NCBI GenBank assembly: GCA_963575645.1
Contig: OY754468.1
Coordinates: forward strand, 50,231,665-50,295,664
Direction: 5' to 3'
Length of the DNA: 64,000 bases
Source: Xanthostigma xanthostigma
Taxonomy: Eukaryota; Arthropoda; Insecta; Raphidioptera; Raphidiidae
The position numbers were made by a program, and so were the translations under genes. Within the stretch, counting starts at the first letter, position 1. Each line of letters starts with the position of its first letter. Below the pieces are notes generated by a model. The model was not told the DNA's origin. It saw only the letters and a list, made by a program, of their open reading frames with translations, and searched no databases. This document shows, piece by piece, positions 35,810 to 47,215 of the stretch.

Positions 35810-38027
35810 AGTCTCTCTCGCGATGCATCATTTCCGGCGACAGATTTCATTGAATCTTCGCTTTGCCGAATGTTGAATTTCTGGCCGAAACCGAAGACGG
35901 CCGAAGCTTCGAACGAGCTCTAAGTGGCGTCTAACATTTCCGAACGAACGGTTTGTATGCTTTACGAACATGCACTGCACTATATTTATAGTAATGAGTG
36001 TGTGAAATAACATGAATGTGTTTTATAATGTTGATTTGCACGCGCTTTGAAAGGCGATAACCTGCTCGATTATAATGGTATTTAATTAACGTTTACTGTT
36101 GCTTTGTGCATCGTAGTCGGGCGCTGTTTGTTGCAATCGCTGTATTGCTATGTATAATGTTACTATTATTGCTAAATGCTTTTGCAGACATCGTATTTAT
36201 AGACAGGCTATCCCGTTCTGAATTTCGTATTCAGCAGGAAGCACTATTGCTACCAAATCAGCACGGTTTTTTAATACAACACTAACTTACAATAGCGGAT
36301 AGATTTTGGTTGGCCAATGACATTCGATCTTCAACTCCGAAATCGCATGCAGGATCCCAGATTTTTCACTGTTCAATATCCTTTTGTCCTTTTTTCAGAT
36401 CTACTCAGCGGTTTCTGCAACCAAAGATGCAATCCTCTTTCAGATTAAAAACAATTAAAATTTAAATTGACGGTTCGTGTTATGACAGCTTAGGTCATGC
36501 AGAAACGGGGTTTTCAGTAAATATGACACATAAAGCATGTAATGAGATTTATTCGTTGAATGGCAATTGGCAGGCAAATATCAAAAGAAAACGTGAGTAT
36601 AAGATGACAAAATCAAGTATTCAATGTCTACCGTAACCTCAAAACTGACACCAACTTGAAACCACACACCAGTTGAATAAAATAACCTTGAGCTAGATGT
36701 TTACAATAAGGCTTGTTTCCATTATGACATAAATTTAAAACGCAATCAAATTATGAATAATTAATAATTAACACTATAGCAAATGGTTATTTTAAAATGA
36801 ATTCGGTGACACTTTTTATACTTATGCTAACTTTCCGCTACAGCTTCATCCGGATAGATTTTGACAACTTTGTAGAGAACGATCTATCATCCAATAATTG
36901 GTACATATTCTATTAAAGAAGGTTAGCATTTTTTTTAGGGAAGTTTTACGAAAGCTACAAGCTTTTTGATTTATTGAAGTGATATGAATTTCCATGCAAT
37001 CGTGTTTCCAGAACCCGTTGCATTTAAAGGCTATCAACTGCCTTCAAACTTGTCGGGGCCTAGTGCCAATACATATTCTTAATTATAAATTGAAAACCCA
37101 ACAATTCTTAGATTAAACAATGCGGATTGTGGCGGCTTCTTGTAATAGAAACTTATGTTGTAATAGTTGAAAGGGCGTTTTTTATTGTTGTGTTGGTGTA
37201 GTTCGGGATTTGAATCAAAACAAATTGTGTAGCATGTGTAAATTTTGCATTCAGCATTATGAAAGCTCCATATTTATTACAACAAAGTGCAAGCAATGAA
37301 TAATTGCACAACTTCGAAATGTATAGGTAAATACCAATCTCCCGCAGGTTGATCTGTCAATTTCAATGGCTGTTGTATGATAAAAAGATTTACATCAACG
37401 GATTATTGGCAAATCCGCCTCTATGTACACTTTTGTTTATCCAATACATCAATCAAAAAGTGTATAGGTAATAATATCGAACCGCGGCACATAGTATTGA
37501 ATGTATTGCGACTTCGATGCATTGTTTCTGTGAAGCGGTTGCTTTCGAATAATCAAGACATCTGTGCTAAGCTAATCTGTACTGTTGCATTCGCACATTT
37601 ACAGAGCGCACACAGCACAGACCACAGAGGCACTAGTGAATTTTGCACGTACGGGGTTATCTTTGCTGAGTCATTTAATGTTGAATGACACACTGCAATA
37701 GTACTAAGCTTACAGTGACTTAAACCATTCACATTGACGTCGTTGACAAGGATATATTATTGTAACAATAAACATTATTATTGTTAAGCTTTTATTATAC
37801 TTTATCCGAAATGCGAATAAATATAAGATCAGAATCATATTTAAATGAGCTCAGAGCTGAGTGTGTGTATTGTGCTGTGCAATGCGAAGTGACTCCTGAG
37901 CATGCATGATGACAGTTCACACCTCTGCAGTCTGCACTCTTGTGTAATGTGTAGTTCGTATACTGTCTAGTGTCGCTCCTTTGAACGACTCGCTCTGAGC
38001 CACTCTTTTTAGTGAGCCAGCTCCCAA
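35810..38027. other. No supported gene
   Basis: The longest frame (37377-37688, 103 codons, +) has no recognised motif. The sequence is AT-rich with no long inverted repeat noticed. Confidence 0.4.
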
Positions 38028-38030
38028 TAA

Positions 38031-38703
38031 GGCCCTTCTCACACGAAGCTACTCAAATGAAACTAAACTGATTACTAACTAAAATCACTAACTAGTTAGT
38101 AACCAAACTTTGCACACGATGCTACTCAAATCATTGGTTAATCACTTGTTACATTTGAGCTGTCATAATGTTTTCTGAATCTGAATCAAGTGATGAGGAT
38201 ATTATTTTATATTATTATAATCAAAAAAGGCAACGACGAATGAAAAAACGCCAATATTGGATTCATCCTTATATAGAAAAAAATTTAAATTGTAGGGCAT
38301 TTGTTGCTGCCTAAGAGCTACAGGAAAATGATGCGAAATTTTTGGCATTCTATAGAATGTCCAAAGAAACATTGTACTATCCACGATTTTTCCGTCTTAT
38401 CTTTTCGAGAATAATCACTTAACGTGTAATTATATAGGCAAGGATGCCTTTCGACAGCTTCTACCAGTTTTAAATTTTGGATTGGATCAGCCATTTTTGT
38501 TGTTTTATTGGTAACTGGTTAGTAACTAGTAGCGTGGCGACCAGCACGCCGCGTCGCTTGAAACTGATCACTAACTGGTCACAAACTGATTACTAACCGA
38601 TAGCGCCGTGTGCGAACTTCCATTGAAATACTAGTGCTAGAGACTGATTTGTAACTCGAGTTAGTAATTGGTTTCGTTTGAGTAGCTCCGTGTGAGAAGG
38701 GCC
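38031..38703 (+). mobile_element. PIF/Harbinger transposon remnant (673 bp)
   Basis: Ends GGCCCTTCTCACACGAAGCT and the near complement ...AGCTCCGTGTGAGAAGGGCC are flanked by TAA on both sides (38028-38030 and 38704-38706), the 3-bp target of PIF/Harbinger. Subterminal regions repeat 'ACTAACTAGTTAGTAAC' motifs. Internally it keeps the N-terminus of a HARBI1-like transposase; the DDE core is deleted. Confidence 0.9.
38168..38314 (+). pseudogene. HARBI1-like transposase N-terminal fragment
   Basis: ATG at 38168 opens a 48-residue frame with an acidic start (FSESESSDED), a basic stretch (KRQRRMKKR) and then QYWIHPYIEKN, which matches the 'R-x-(F/W)-W-V-H-P' signature of Harbinger transposases. 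After the TAA at 38312-38314, the same frame continues to 38422 as ELQENDAKFLAFYRMSKETL, which matches the 'L-x-x-D-x-x-x-F-x-x-(F/Y)-(F/Y)-R-M-S' block. The catalytic D-D-E region is absent, so this is a non-functional deletion derivative. Confidence 0.75.
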
Positions 38704-38709
38704 TAAAGA

Positions 38710-40110
38710 GTAATGTGGACACATCACTAAAGACGAGCTCTTGTATCATTTGAGACGTTGAACGGCTACTACAAATAACGTATCGTACTAATCAGGTGTT
38801 GGGATGTGGTTACTATATAACATTATAATAGTGCAACCTGTAATATAATAATCGTTCTGCAATTACACGTGTGTCGTAATTGAGATTTGGCGCGTGTGTA
38901 CACATCGTCGATCTTTGAAGTCCATTCTGTCGAAGTGTGACGTCACCGGATCGATTATTGTGTAGCCGCTATTCGCAGACTCAACATTGCGGGATAATGT
39001 TGAGCAATGAAATTGCACCACGATTTCGATACTGTTCCAAATATAAAAATACTGCATATGCACTGGAGATAGTACGTTTTCAGTTAGTGTTTTATGAATT
39101 ACTAACTGTTCTTTGCTAATAGATTTATCTGTGACCATAAGGACAAATGGTCTATGGCAGGTTTTTGGGAAAAAAATTACCTTTCCGTGACAGAAATTTT
39201 TGGAACACCTTCCCACAACTTGCAATATTTTAAATAACTGATTTATTGTATACAAAAAAAATATACCACACCTTTGAAGTGCGGTTCACCTTCTCGTGTA
39301 ATATTTGTCCTTTATTGTAGAAAATAACCAAATAAGGCTTGCTTTAAGTTACGGTAATTAATAATAAAGCCATTTTATGCAAATGGATATAGGATTATTT
39401 ATTAGACAAGTTCAGGAATTAATAATATTCTTCGTCAAGAAAAAATTGACGATATACTTTCTATACAGAATTTCTTATATTATAACTTTTCCCGGGCGAA
39501 TTATATTGTTTTTTCTAACGAATAACTGAATTAGAATTAAGATTAATAATAGAATTACACTTTTTGGCTGACCAAACATGTGTTCTTTTTTATCTTAGCC
39601 ATCGTTCGATTGTTTGGGGTGTATGCTTGTGGAAAATTTATTTTATAACGTTATACCAAATCTTCTTGGTTTCCGGATTTGTAGTCTATATGGTCCATTG
39701 GTATTTCTACCCGGCGTTTCGGCTACAACTGCTGTAGACATTATCAAAGGCGTTGTGGCAGCGGGCGAAGTGTCCTTCTTGGGGACTCACAGGTGAAATG
39801 CCTTACAATACTTGGATATAACGTTATTGTTCTGTCATTCAGATAGACTCTGGTGTTCGATTAATTAAGTAATCAAAGAGAACGGTATCGGGTGACATAT
39901 CGACAATACAGTCGAATAAAATACAAAGTGGAGTAATGTATAAATTATATATATTTCATTAAAGTTTTCATTAAATCATTTCTCAGTTTGCTGACGTAAT
40001 GAAATTATGCTTTGTCATTGCACATTATATCATAGATTTAGCAATAATAACTTCGTATAAGATGTATGGAACAATATATAACTAGAATAAATTGCAATGT
40101 TATTTTTATA
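38710..40110. other. No supported gene
   Basis: Opposing frames at 38863-39255 (130 codons, -) and 38937-39119 (+) have no recognised domain. A CGAAACGCC-type hairpin motif sits at 39711-39750 on the minus strand. The rest is AT-rich. Confidence 0.4.
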
Positions 40111-40308
40111 TACAGTATGTAAACGCGTAAGGTGCACATAGGGAAATTAACATTGGGAAAAAATACTTGGATCAGAGTTAGCCATGACTGCATTAATTGT
40201 TATTTCTATTGAATTATTGTGGTAATCTCGAGGATTTCTATTTTATTTTGATTCATTTTTATTTTACTTGGCTTTTTTAATAATAAAAAGCTCTTATAAA
40301 TCATTATT

Positions 40309-40545
40309 TTAATTTTTTTTGCACAAAAATAAAACAAAAAAACAACTCCATCTGTTTGGAAACATTTCATTCAAAAATTGTCTGACTGGTACGACGTATG
40401 CGCGTTGGTAAATCAGTGACCCAATGTCTTTAGGTTCAACACGAATAGGCGGAGATATATGATCTCGCACCATATTTAAGTATTTTTGGGAATTTAATGT
40501 CCCATTAATAAAAAATTTGAAAAGTAGTTTGACCCTGCAGGCCAT
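40309..40545 (-). pseudogene. Mariner-like transposase remnant
   Basis: The frame encodes ...LLFKFFINGTLNSQKYLNMV, then RDHISPPIRVEPKDIGSLIY and PVRQFLNEMFPNRW. The first block corresponds to the region just before the second catalytic Asp of mariner-like transposases, and 'VRxFLxExFPxRW' to the region just after it. The catalytic block that should lie between them is not visible. The same arrangement is present in copy A, so the deletion predates the separation of the two copies. Confidence 0.65.
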
Positions 40546-40551
40546 CCCTGT

Positions 40552-41626
40552 AACTTCCCGCTATTTTCGAGTTCAAAACGCTCAAAAATATGTCAAATAT
40601 AGCAAGAAGTTTATTTTTTAGCTCTTCGAGCTCAAAAAAAAAACACTTTGTTACGAAATTTTCGTTCACGATATCTCATGAACAAATGAAGCGATTTTGA
40701 TGCGATTTGCGGCAGTCGACGCAATTTTTTAACCTTAAAAAGTAATTTTATACAGAAAAATCGATCTCATAGGAATTTTACGAGAAATTTAAAAAAAAAC
40801 ACTTTTTAAAAATTTTTCGTTCACGATATCTCGTGAACAAATGAGCCGATTTTGATGCGGTTTGCTGCAATCGACGCAGTTTTTTTAACCTAAGAAAGTA
40901 AATTATTACAAAAAAATCGATTTGATAAGAATTTTACGAGTAATTTTAAAAAATTACTTTTTTCCTAATTTTTCGTTCACGTTATCTCATGAACAAATGA
41001 ACCAATTTTGATATGGTTTGCGGCGATCGACGCAGTTTTTTTAGCTTAAGAAAGTAATTTATTACAAAAAAATCAATCTGATAACAATTTTAAGAGTCAT
41101 TTTAAAAAAACACTTTTTTACGATTTTTTCGTTCACGGTTTCTCGTGAACAAATGAACCGATTTTGATGCGGTTTGCGGAAATCGACGCAGTTTGTTAAG
41201 GAGAAGAGCTGATTAGTTTTTGGAATTAATCGGTTTAGTAGTTTAGAAAATTTTTTACAAAAACAAATTTTTAAAAATTTTTGAAACTTGTTTTTTTAAG
41301 ATTTCTCAAAATTTTTTGGGCCGAATCGTTTCAAATTTTCAGGAAGTCTAAGTTCACCAAGATCACGTCAGATGCCGCAAACCACGTTTCAGTCGGACAC
41401 TCCGTTCAAAAGATATAAAAGGTTTACATACATACATACACACACACACATCCATACATACAGCCCTACGGACATCATCGCCAAAATAGTTTCAATAGCT
41501 TCCTAGGACCCCAAAACGTCGAGATCTGGCGAAAACTCGATTTTCGAAAATCGGGGTGAAACCAATAACTTCCCGATTTTTGAAAAAAAAAAAATTTTTT
41601 TTTTTTTTTTTTTAAAGCGGGAAGTT
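40552..41626 (+). mobile_element. Element with AACTTCCCGC ends and internal tandem repeats
   Basis: It is bounded by AACTTCCCGC (40552-40561) and GCGGGAAGTT (41617-41626), inside the mariner-like copy B. Its first part reads CTATTTTCGAGTTCAAAACG. Four ~155-bp tandem repeats begin TTCGTTCACGATATCTC near 40665, 40818, 40973 and 41130. Near the end come an ACAT/ACAC microsatellite and GGGTGAAACCAATAACTTCC. The end motif recurs widely in insect genomes as I recall; no coding region is seen. Confidence 0.65.
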
Positions 41627-41804
41627 AAAAAAGTCCGATTATGTTGCAATCATTTGAATATTTTCTTCGGTAGTATACACATTCATTTTGCAAAAGAATA
41701 TTATCTGTCAATTTGAAAAACAAGATTTCAAGGCTCACTCTGATCCAGTCATTTTTTCCCAATGTTAATTTCCCTATGTGCACCTTACGTGTTTACATAC
41801 TGTA

Positions 41805-43820
41805 TATATGAAGCAGTTAGTTTATTTGTTTCGTAAATCATATTTATCTGTTTGTAAAGTTATATGGTATTTCCTGACAGCATTCTCGATGTGAATGACG
41901 ATTTCTTTTTCTTTATTTGTTTACTAACTTTTGCCCGTGGCTTCGTACGCGTAAATGCCGATTTCGTCAACTGATTCGCCCGTGCGAATGTAGGGACCAT
42001 AGTTTAACCAGAATCTATAGCAGAGTAAAAAGTATTCATTTCATATACCTTTCGACTTGGACGGGGAACGGCTGGTGTACATTGGCAGACAGAAATTCTG
42101 AAAACGCAGCTGTCTTGTCGTGTTTTGTCGGAAAATAGTCGTTCTCGTTTCATTTGTTTCGAGACGTAACAACGATGTCTTGATCTTGACAGTTTCATCT
42201 AGAAATACGAGACGAGAAAAATTGTTTACTAGGTATAATGGCTAGTGTAGTATCGTTTAGAGAAGATAGTAGTATGGGACGAGTCTATGTTGTCTATAAA
42301 AAGGGGTGATTCTATGAATATGATCACGGAATTGTTCGTCGCTACTCGGAGCGTCCTTGAAATTACAAATCACACCGCTATACTTTTTTGCCACAGGAGG
42401 GGTAACCTTCTATAGGCACCAAGAGGATAAAAAAAGACCTGGGTAGTGTGAGATTCCTTGGAGGATACTTACTAAAACCCCTCCTGGTGCCTCATTACGG
42501 TATCGCTAGGCATGCCAACATGATAGGTGACATATCCCAGTTAACAATGAACTATCTGCCTCATTATTTGTGTTATGGTATCCTGGATCTCCATCAATTT
42601 TTCTTCGTGTTTAGCGAGGTTATCGTACTCCCAGTGTGAGTGCCACCTTCCCTACTTTACCTACCACCCAGATATTTTCTATGATACCTATAGCAGCCAG
42701 AAGGTACCATAGAAAATATCCGAAAACTCTCCAAGAAAACTAAAATTGTGGACAGAGTTATGGTTTTATTTCTAAGCGTGGATGTTTATTGTTTGTTTTT
42801 GATGGTAATTGTTATTGTTTTCGACTTTTAAATATTTTAATAGCTTATCGATCAGTAATTATTTGAAAGTTTATTATTTTAATGGTCACGTACCTATATA
42901 TATCTGATATATTTAGTAAACAGTCATTGTTCAATGGTGGTGAATGGCATTTGACCGTGAGAATAAATAATATTTTGATTTGTATGTCATTGCTGTGGGA
43001 AAAACAATTCACAAAAACGCTTTATTCGACGAAATTTGAAACTTCTATTACCCTCCGAGGGCGTTTCTTTTAAAAGGAATTGCTATACCTACAGATCGCT
43101 ATATGTAACATAATTTGCTGACCCCAAAAAAGAAAAAAGAGGGAAATAAAAAAAAAAATAAATAAAAATAATTAAAAGAATCAAATTTATATTCTCTAAA
43201 ATTATAACGTTAATATTTTTGTTTTACTTTTAGTATTTTATTATGTCCGATCAAGTGGTTGAGCTCCCACCCTAGCACTGGCTTGCCAAGTTGGGTGGGA
43301 AAATTCTAACGTTTTTTGTAAATGGATAAAAATGTAATTATATTTAAAGGAATAAAAGAATAAATAATAATAATAAAATAATATTGAAATATTGCGTTGG
43401 TATTATTCAATTACAAAATGAATATTCACCTTTCGAAGTTTGGTTTCGCCCGGGTAAATTTTAGTTTGGCAGCGAAATAATCAAGAAGAACAAATCGCTC
43501 TTATTTAGCAAGAAATCGCGTTCGAAATTCCTGACTTGTTTCACATTTTAAAGCAAATTTTAGTGCGGGTTTACTAGCACACTAAATGGGTCCAGCACGG
43601 CTAGACACAAATTGCAGACGACCGACTGACAGTCGTTGCTGGCTGTTGCAGGTGCTGCTCCGCTAAATAACAAGGATGTACCTTCGCAAATAGGCTTTTC
43701 TGCTCCATGCTCTGCTCGTCATTATTAACTTGTGATATAATGTCCTTCCCAACAATTTAAAAAAAAATGTGATTAGAGACATTTCTAAAATTAATGTGTT
43801 TTTTTTTTGTGTGGTTTCAG
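41805..43820. other. No supported gene upstream of the Tribbles exon
   Basis: Frames at 41917-42138, 42448-42639 and 42882-43073 show nothing recognisable. An inverted pair GATATTTTCTATG/CATAGAAAATATC lies at 42670-42720. About 43235-43385 looks like the 3' end of a retroposon with an AAT-repeat tail. A T-rich tract leads to the acceptor at 43820. Confidence 0.4.
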
Positions 43821-44012
43821 AACGGAGTTAAAACTAGAAACTTTAGAAGACGCCGTAGTATTAGAAGATCCGGAACACGACCTGCTGCACGATAAAAGAG
43901 GGTGTCCTGCGTACGTGAGTCCAGAAATTTTGCGGGCGGGTGCCAATTATTCTGGAAAGGCGGCCGATATGTGGTCGCTAGGTGTCATACTTTATACAAT
44001 GCTCGTAGGAAG
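43821..44012 (+). CDS. trbl: Tribbles pseudokinase, penultimate coding exon (kinase C-lobe)
   Basis: Tribbles proteins are pseudokinases that act as adaptors, bringing substrates such as C/EBP-type factors (String/Cdc25 and Slbo in flies) to the COP1 ubiquitin ligase and binding MEK and Akt. The exon follows a T-rich tract and CAG at 43818-43820 and ends AG|GTGAGT. Both bordering introns are phase 2. The 63 whole codons read [13 protein letters not shown]..., then [11 protein letters not shown] and [19 protein letters not shown]. The kinase DFG position is occupied by TLE (SLE in most Tribbles), as expected for a family with impaired metal binding. [11 protein letters not shown] is the Tribbles form of the APE region, and DMWSLGV is helix F. 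The split Arg codon is completed by the exon at 53995. Exons for the N-lobe and catalytic loop were not found to the left. Confidence 0.93.
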
Positions 44013-44039
44013 GTGAGTTATCGAGATTTTCTTTATTAA

Positions 44040-45225
44040 AAAAATGGGTGCGTTAGAACTCGCGAACTGCACAACTCTACAAAGAAGTGTAACTCCTAAG
44101 TTAGAAGTTGTACTTCTAGGACGGAACAGCTACCCGTCTCTTGTTCGAAGGCGAGACCTTAGTCTTCGGAAGAACAACCCCCTTTGGGAACGATGAGAGC
44201 GGAGTAATTCCGCAGGATAATCTGGACGCCAATATTCTGAAGCTCATGAGAAAATTCAAATTATTTGAGGGCTAGATCCAGGATAAAGGGAAGCACCAAA
44301 ATCTTTATTACAGGATGACGTGCATCCAAGACCCACCCCGTAATGAATCAATTCATTCAAGACCATTTTTTGCTCAGGAACGGATCGAGGTATCAAGTTG
44401 CAATTCCAGGCTCTATGACCCCGAAATCCTGTAAAAACTCTATGTTAGAAATTATGCTTCTTTGTATACTGGATCGGAAGAGCGGTTTTATGAGTGAACT
44501 AGTTCGCAGCCAATCAAAAGAAACAGTTCGTTAGTTCACTTTCTACCTCGCAGGGAAGATTGCGAACGACAAAAATTAATATTGTATATTCTGTACCATT
44601 CCTGTATCGATTTAATTCGGTGTTTGTATAGCTAAACGCTATATGACTGATTAGTTTTGCTGAAATAATTTCATCATTTTCTTTATCAAAAGCTATAAAT
44701 AGACCAGATTTTTTTATTTTTGTTTACGATAATTCGCGTATCGCTTTTGCGCCCGTTTATTTTTTATAAATTGTTTTAAATATTCAACAGTATTAATTAA
44801 AATAAAACTTATCAACTAGTGTTGCACAATATTTAAAAATGATATTTCAGACTACATATAATATCTTTAATTTTTATCTAAAACACACGTAAAGTGCTTT
44901 CGAAATAGTATTCGTATATATCTGCCTACTTATATTTGCGAAATATCATTCACTTGGTTTTTGTGTATCAAAATTCAATTTATTTGAATCGATTGCCCTT
45001 GTTATTAATTCTTATAAATGATTGAACGCCGATGGTATAATAAGATATGAAAAATTATTAAACAAATACGTATTTTGCAATGTCGTTTTTATAGTAAGTT
45101 TACTTAGGTACATTATTAGCAAATGTTTTAAATATCAAACTCCCTGAAAACAACTTTTTCTCCTCCAGTTTTTCTTTACGGATAGTGTAATCCAGCTAAA
45201 TTAAAATTTTGAAATGCAACTTAGC
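44040..45225. other. Intron stretch without supported features
   Basis: 44040-44580 is less AT-rich and includes a fragment of the GGAACCCTAAAA-type repeat (about 44360-44425: GCTCAGGAACGGATCGAGGT). A 63-codon frame (44343-44534) is not recognised. The remainder is AT-rich. Confidence 0.4.
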
Positions 45226-45231
45226 CATTGT

Positions 45232-45559
45232 TATAATACGCGCCACGAATCTAAAAGGCTCGGAAGTTAGATGCGAATGCGGGCTTGAGCTTGTACAGTC
45301 TGTTGAAAAACTACAAACTCGCAAATCAACAAAACTAAAGTAACAATAACAACTTGACAATAGCGTACTCGACTGTACTTTAAAGCAGGAAAGCGACAAG
45401 TGACATAAGGCAAAGAGCGATCACGGCTAATTACAGACGAGCGCACGTTCCGTGCAGGTAGCTGGGAGATGGTGGGAGTCTCAACGGCTCTAAAATGTGC
45501 CTTTGCGACGCTGTTTGTGACTAACTTCCGAACCTTTTAGATACGCGGCGCGTATTATA
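45232..45559. mobile_element. MITE family 'ACGCGCCACG', copy 2 (328 bp)
   Basis: Ends TATAATACGCGCCACGAATC and the complement ...GCGGCGCGTATTATA are clean inverted repeats of about 40 bp. It carries two blocks (near GTGACATAAGGCAAAGAGCG and TAATTACAGACGAGCGCACG) absent from copy 1 at 25705-25988, so this is the more complete member. Confidence 0.85.
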
Positions 45560-45564
45560 CTATA

Positions 45565-47210
45565 GGTAGAAGAAAATCACGGTTGTCTGCGAGATTAAAA
45601 TTGCTTGTTTATTTCAAACATAACTTGACATGTTGCGATGTTATCTGATTCGAGCAGATCAACCAATAGTAATATTATGACGTCATCGCGGTTAAACATT
45701 ATGACGTAGAATACGTCACGTTTAATAATTTATGGGTTAGAACTTAAAATCTTCAAGTTGAGTGCTTGTGTTAAGCAAGAACTCATGGAAATTGGCCACA
45801 CGCATACTCTATCCTTCTCAGTGAACCGACAAACAATTACAAGGAATTTCCATAAATCGCGATGACAAGAATCATAATATGTCAATTTAGAAAGAACTTA
45901 TTGTTTGGATGAAAATACCCGATTTCTTGCAATATTTTGGGCACGTTTCGATAATCGCGTTCCGTGACAATGGTTTTGCATTCACTAAACAGTACAAATC
46001 TGTTAGATTACGTGCAAAAATTAAAAATAATCGTTCAAGTGAGTCACACGCAATAATGCATTCCAATGCTTCGAGTCTTGATTTTTATTTTTAGAAATAT
46101 TCAGCTTGTTCGCTTTTTTGCCGCCAGCAGCGCATAAACAATAAAAATCTTTATATTGCCAGTCGTTTGACGTGGACGTCATTTTGGATTTGTATAAACT
46201 TGTCAAAAAAGTCACGTGAGTAATGACTCAAAACGTTTTAAAGACGGGAGAAACGTCAATCAATTTTAAAAACACACTTCTATCATTCAAAAATAGTTTA
46301 GATTTTTTATTAAACTTGGTTACAAAATTGAGTCTTTCATGGTTTTGGAGCGTTAGTAAATTGCAAATAATAATTGGTACAAGGTCCAGACAGCTCTGAC
46401 AGCTGATGGCCTTTACTAAAAAAAATATTTGAACTTTAAAGGTGAAATGTTACAATTTTTGTCGAAAAAAACTGCCAGTCAACCCAATCCAAATACGCAA
46501 ATGTTATCACTAACTAATCTTTTCTAATGCCGAATATTTACTTGTTTGTTATATTATTTTAGAATATTTTCAGATAGATAAATTATTAATTTACTGTTCC
46601 TAAAATGCCAAAGAATTTGTCATTGAGAAAGAGACAAATGACGCAGTTTTTTATGATGATTTGAGCTCAATGTTTAGATATTGTTCATTTAACTTTTATC
46701 AGCGAATTATCTAACGCGTAAATTAAATATATCGCTCGGTTCAAGCGCTATTCGATTAGTAGACACACGTATATCCGCTCTGCTCATGGCTACCGTTTCA
46801 CCATTAAATCTAAGATATCTATACCTGCAGAGACCGATTGTTAAGCGGACAGGTGAATCGAAGAAAAAGGTTCAAAAACCTCTTTTGATCAAACCCAATT
46901 GCAACGACCCTTTTTTCAAGATTTTATATACCAATTAAAGGGGTGAATTTTAATGTTTTAAAAAACTTTTTTTTATCATTATAAAAACGGCAGGTGCTGC
47001 AACCTGCATAAGGTGTATGGATATCGTGTGCGTGTGTGTTTTGCCTTAGAATTCTGTCTGTACCTGTGACTCTATAAGATTTTTTTGTGGTTATTTTGTG
47101 TTACAACCGGCGGCAGGTGAATTTTTTATATTAGATGCACGCGTAAACTCTGTCTTATTTAAAATAGTTAATTTTTATCTGCGCATTGCAACCCACTAGG
47201 GGATTGGTAC
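45565..47210. other. Intron stretch without supported features
   Basis: Opposing frames at 45909-46215 are not recognised. The sequence is AT-rich. Confidence 0.4.
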
Positions 47211-47215
47211 TAGTT

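Larger units (their letters stand above)
40113..41802 (+). mobile_element. Mariner-like transposon, copy B, interrupted
   Basis: Ends CAGTATGTAAACGCGTAAGG and the complement ...CTTACGTGTTTACATACTG are flanked by TA on both sides. The arms match for about 60 bp through GGTGCACATAGGGAAATTAA. A transposase remnant on the minus strand (40309-40545) includes GTLNSQKYLNMVRDHI and VRQFLNEMFPNRW; the catalytic centre is missing. A 1.08-kb element is inserted at 40552-41626. Copy A is at 20844-21361. Confidence 0.85.

Noticed and set aside
37377-37688. 103-codon plus frame
   Set aside because: No recognised family and no neighbouring exon signals; length is within what chance allows in 64 kb.
38863-39255. 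130-codon minus frame
   Set aside because: No recognisable motif, and an opposing 60-codon frame overlaps it. Composition gives no coding signal that I can see.
42300-42720. Possible LTR or other retroelement piece
   Set aside because: The block is less AT-rich and has a short inverted pair, but I found no matching second terminal repeat, no primer-binding site and no protein similarity.
25646-45399. Two similar minus-strand frames (MSLSCFKVQSSTLL...) at 25646-25867 and 45196-45399 that might be paralogous genes
   Set aside because: Both are the same MITE family read in one frame; the similarity is that of the repeat DNA and ends with it.
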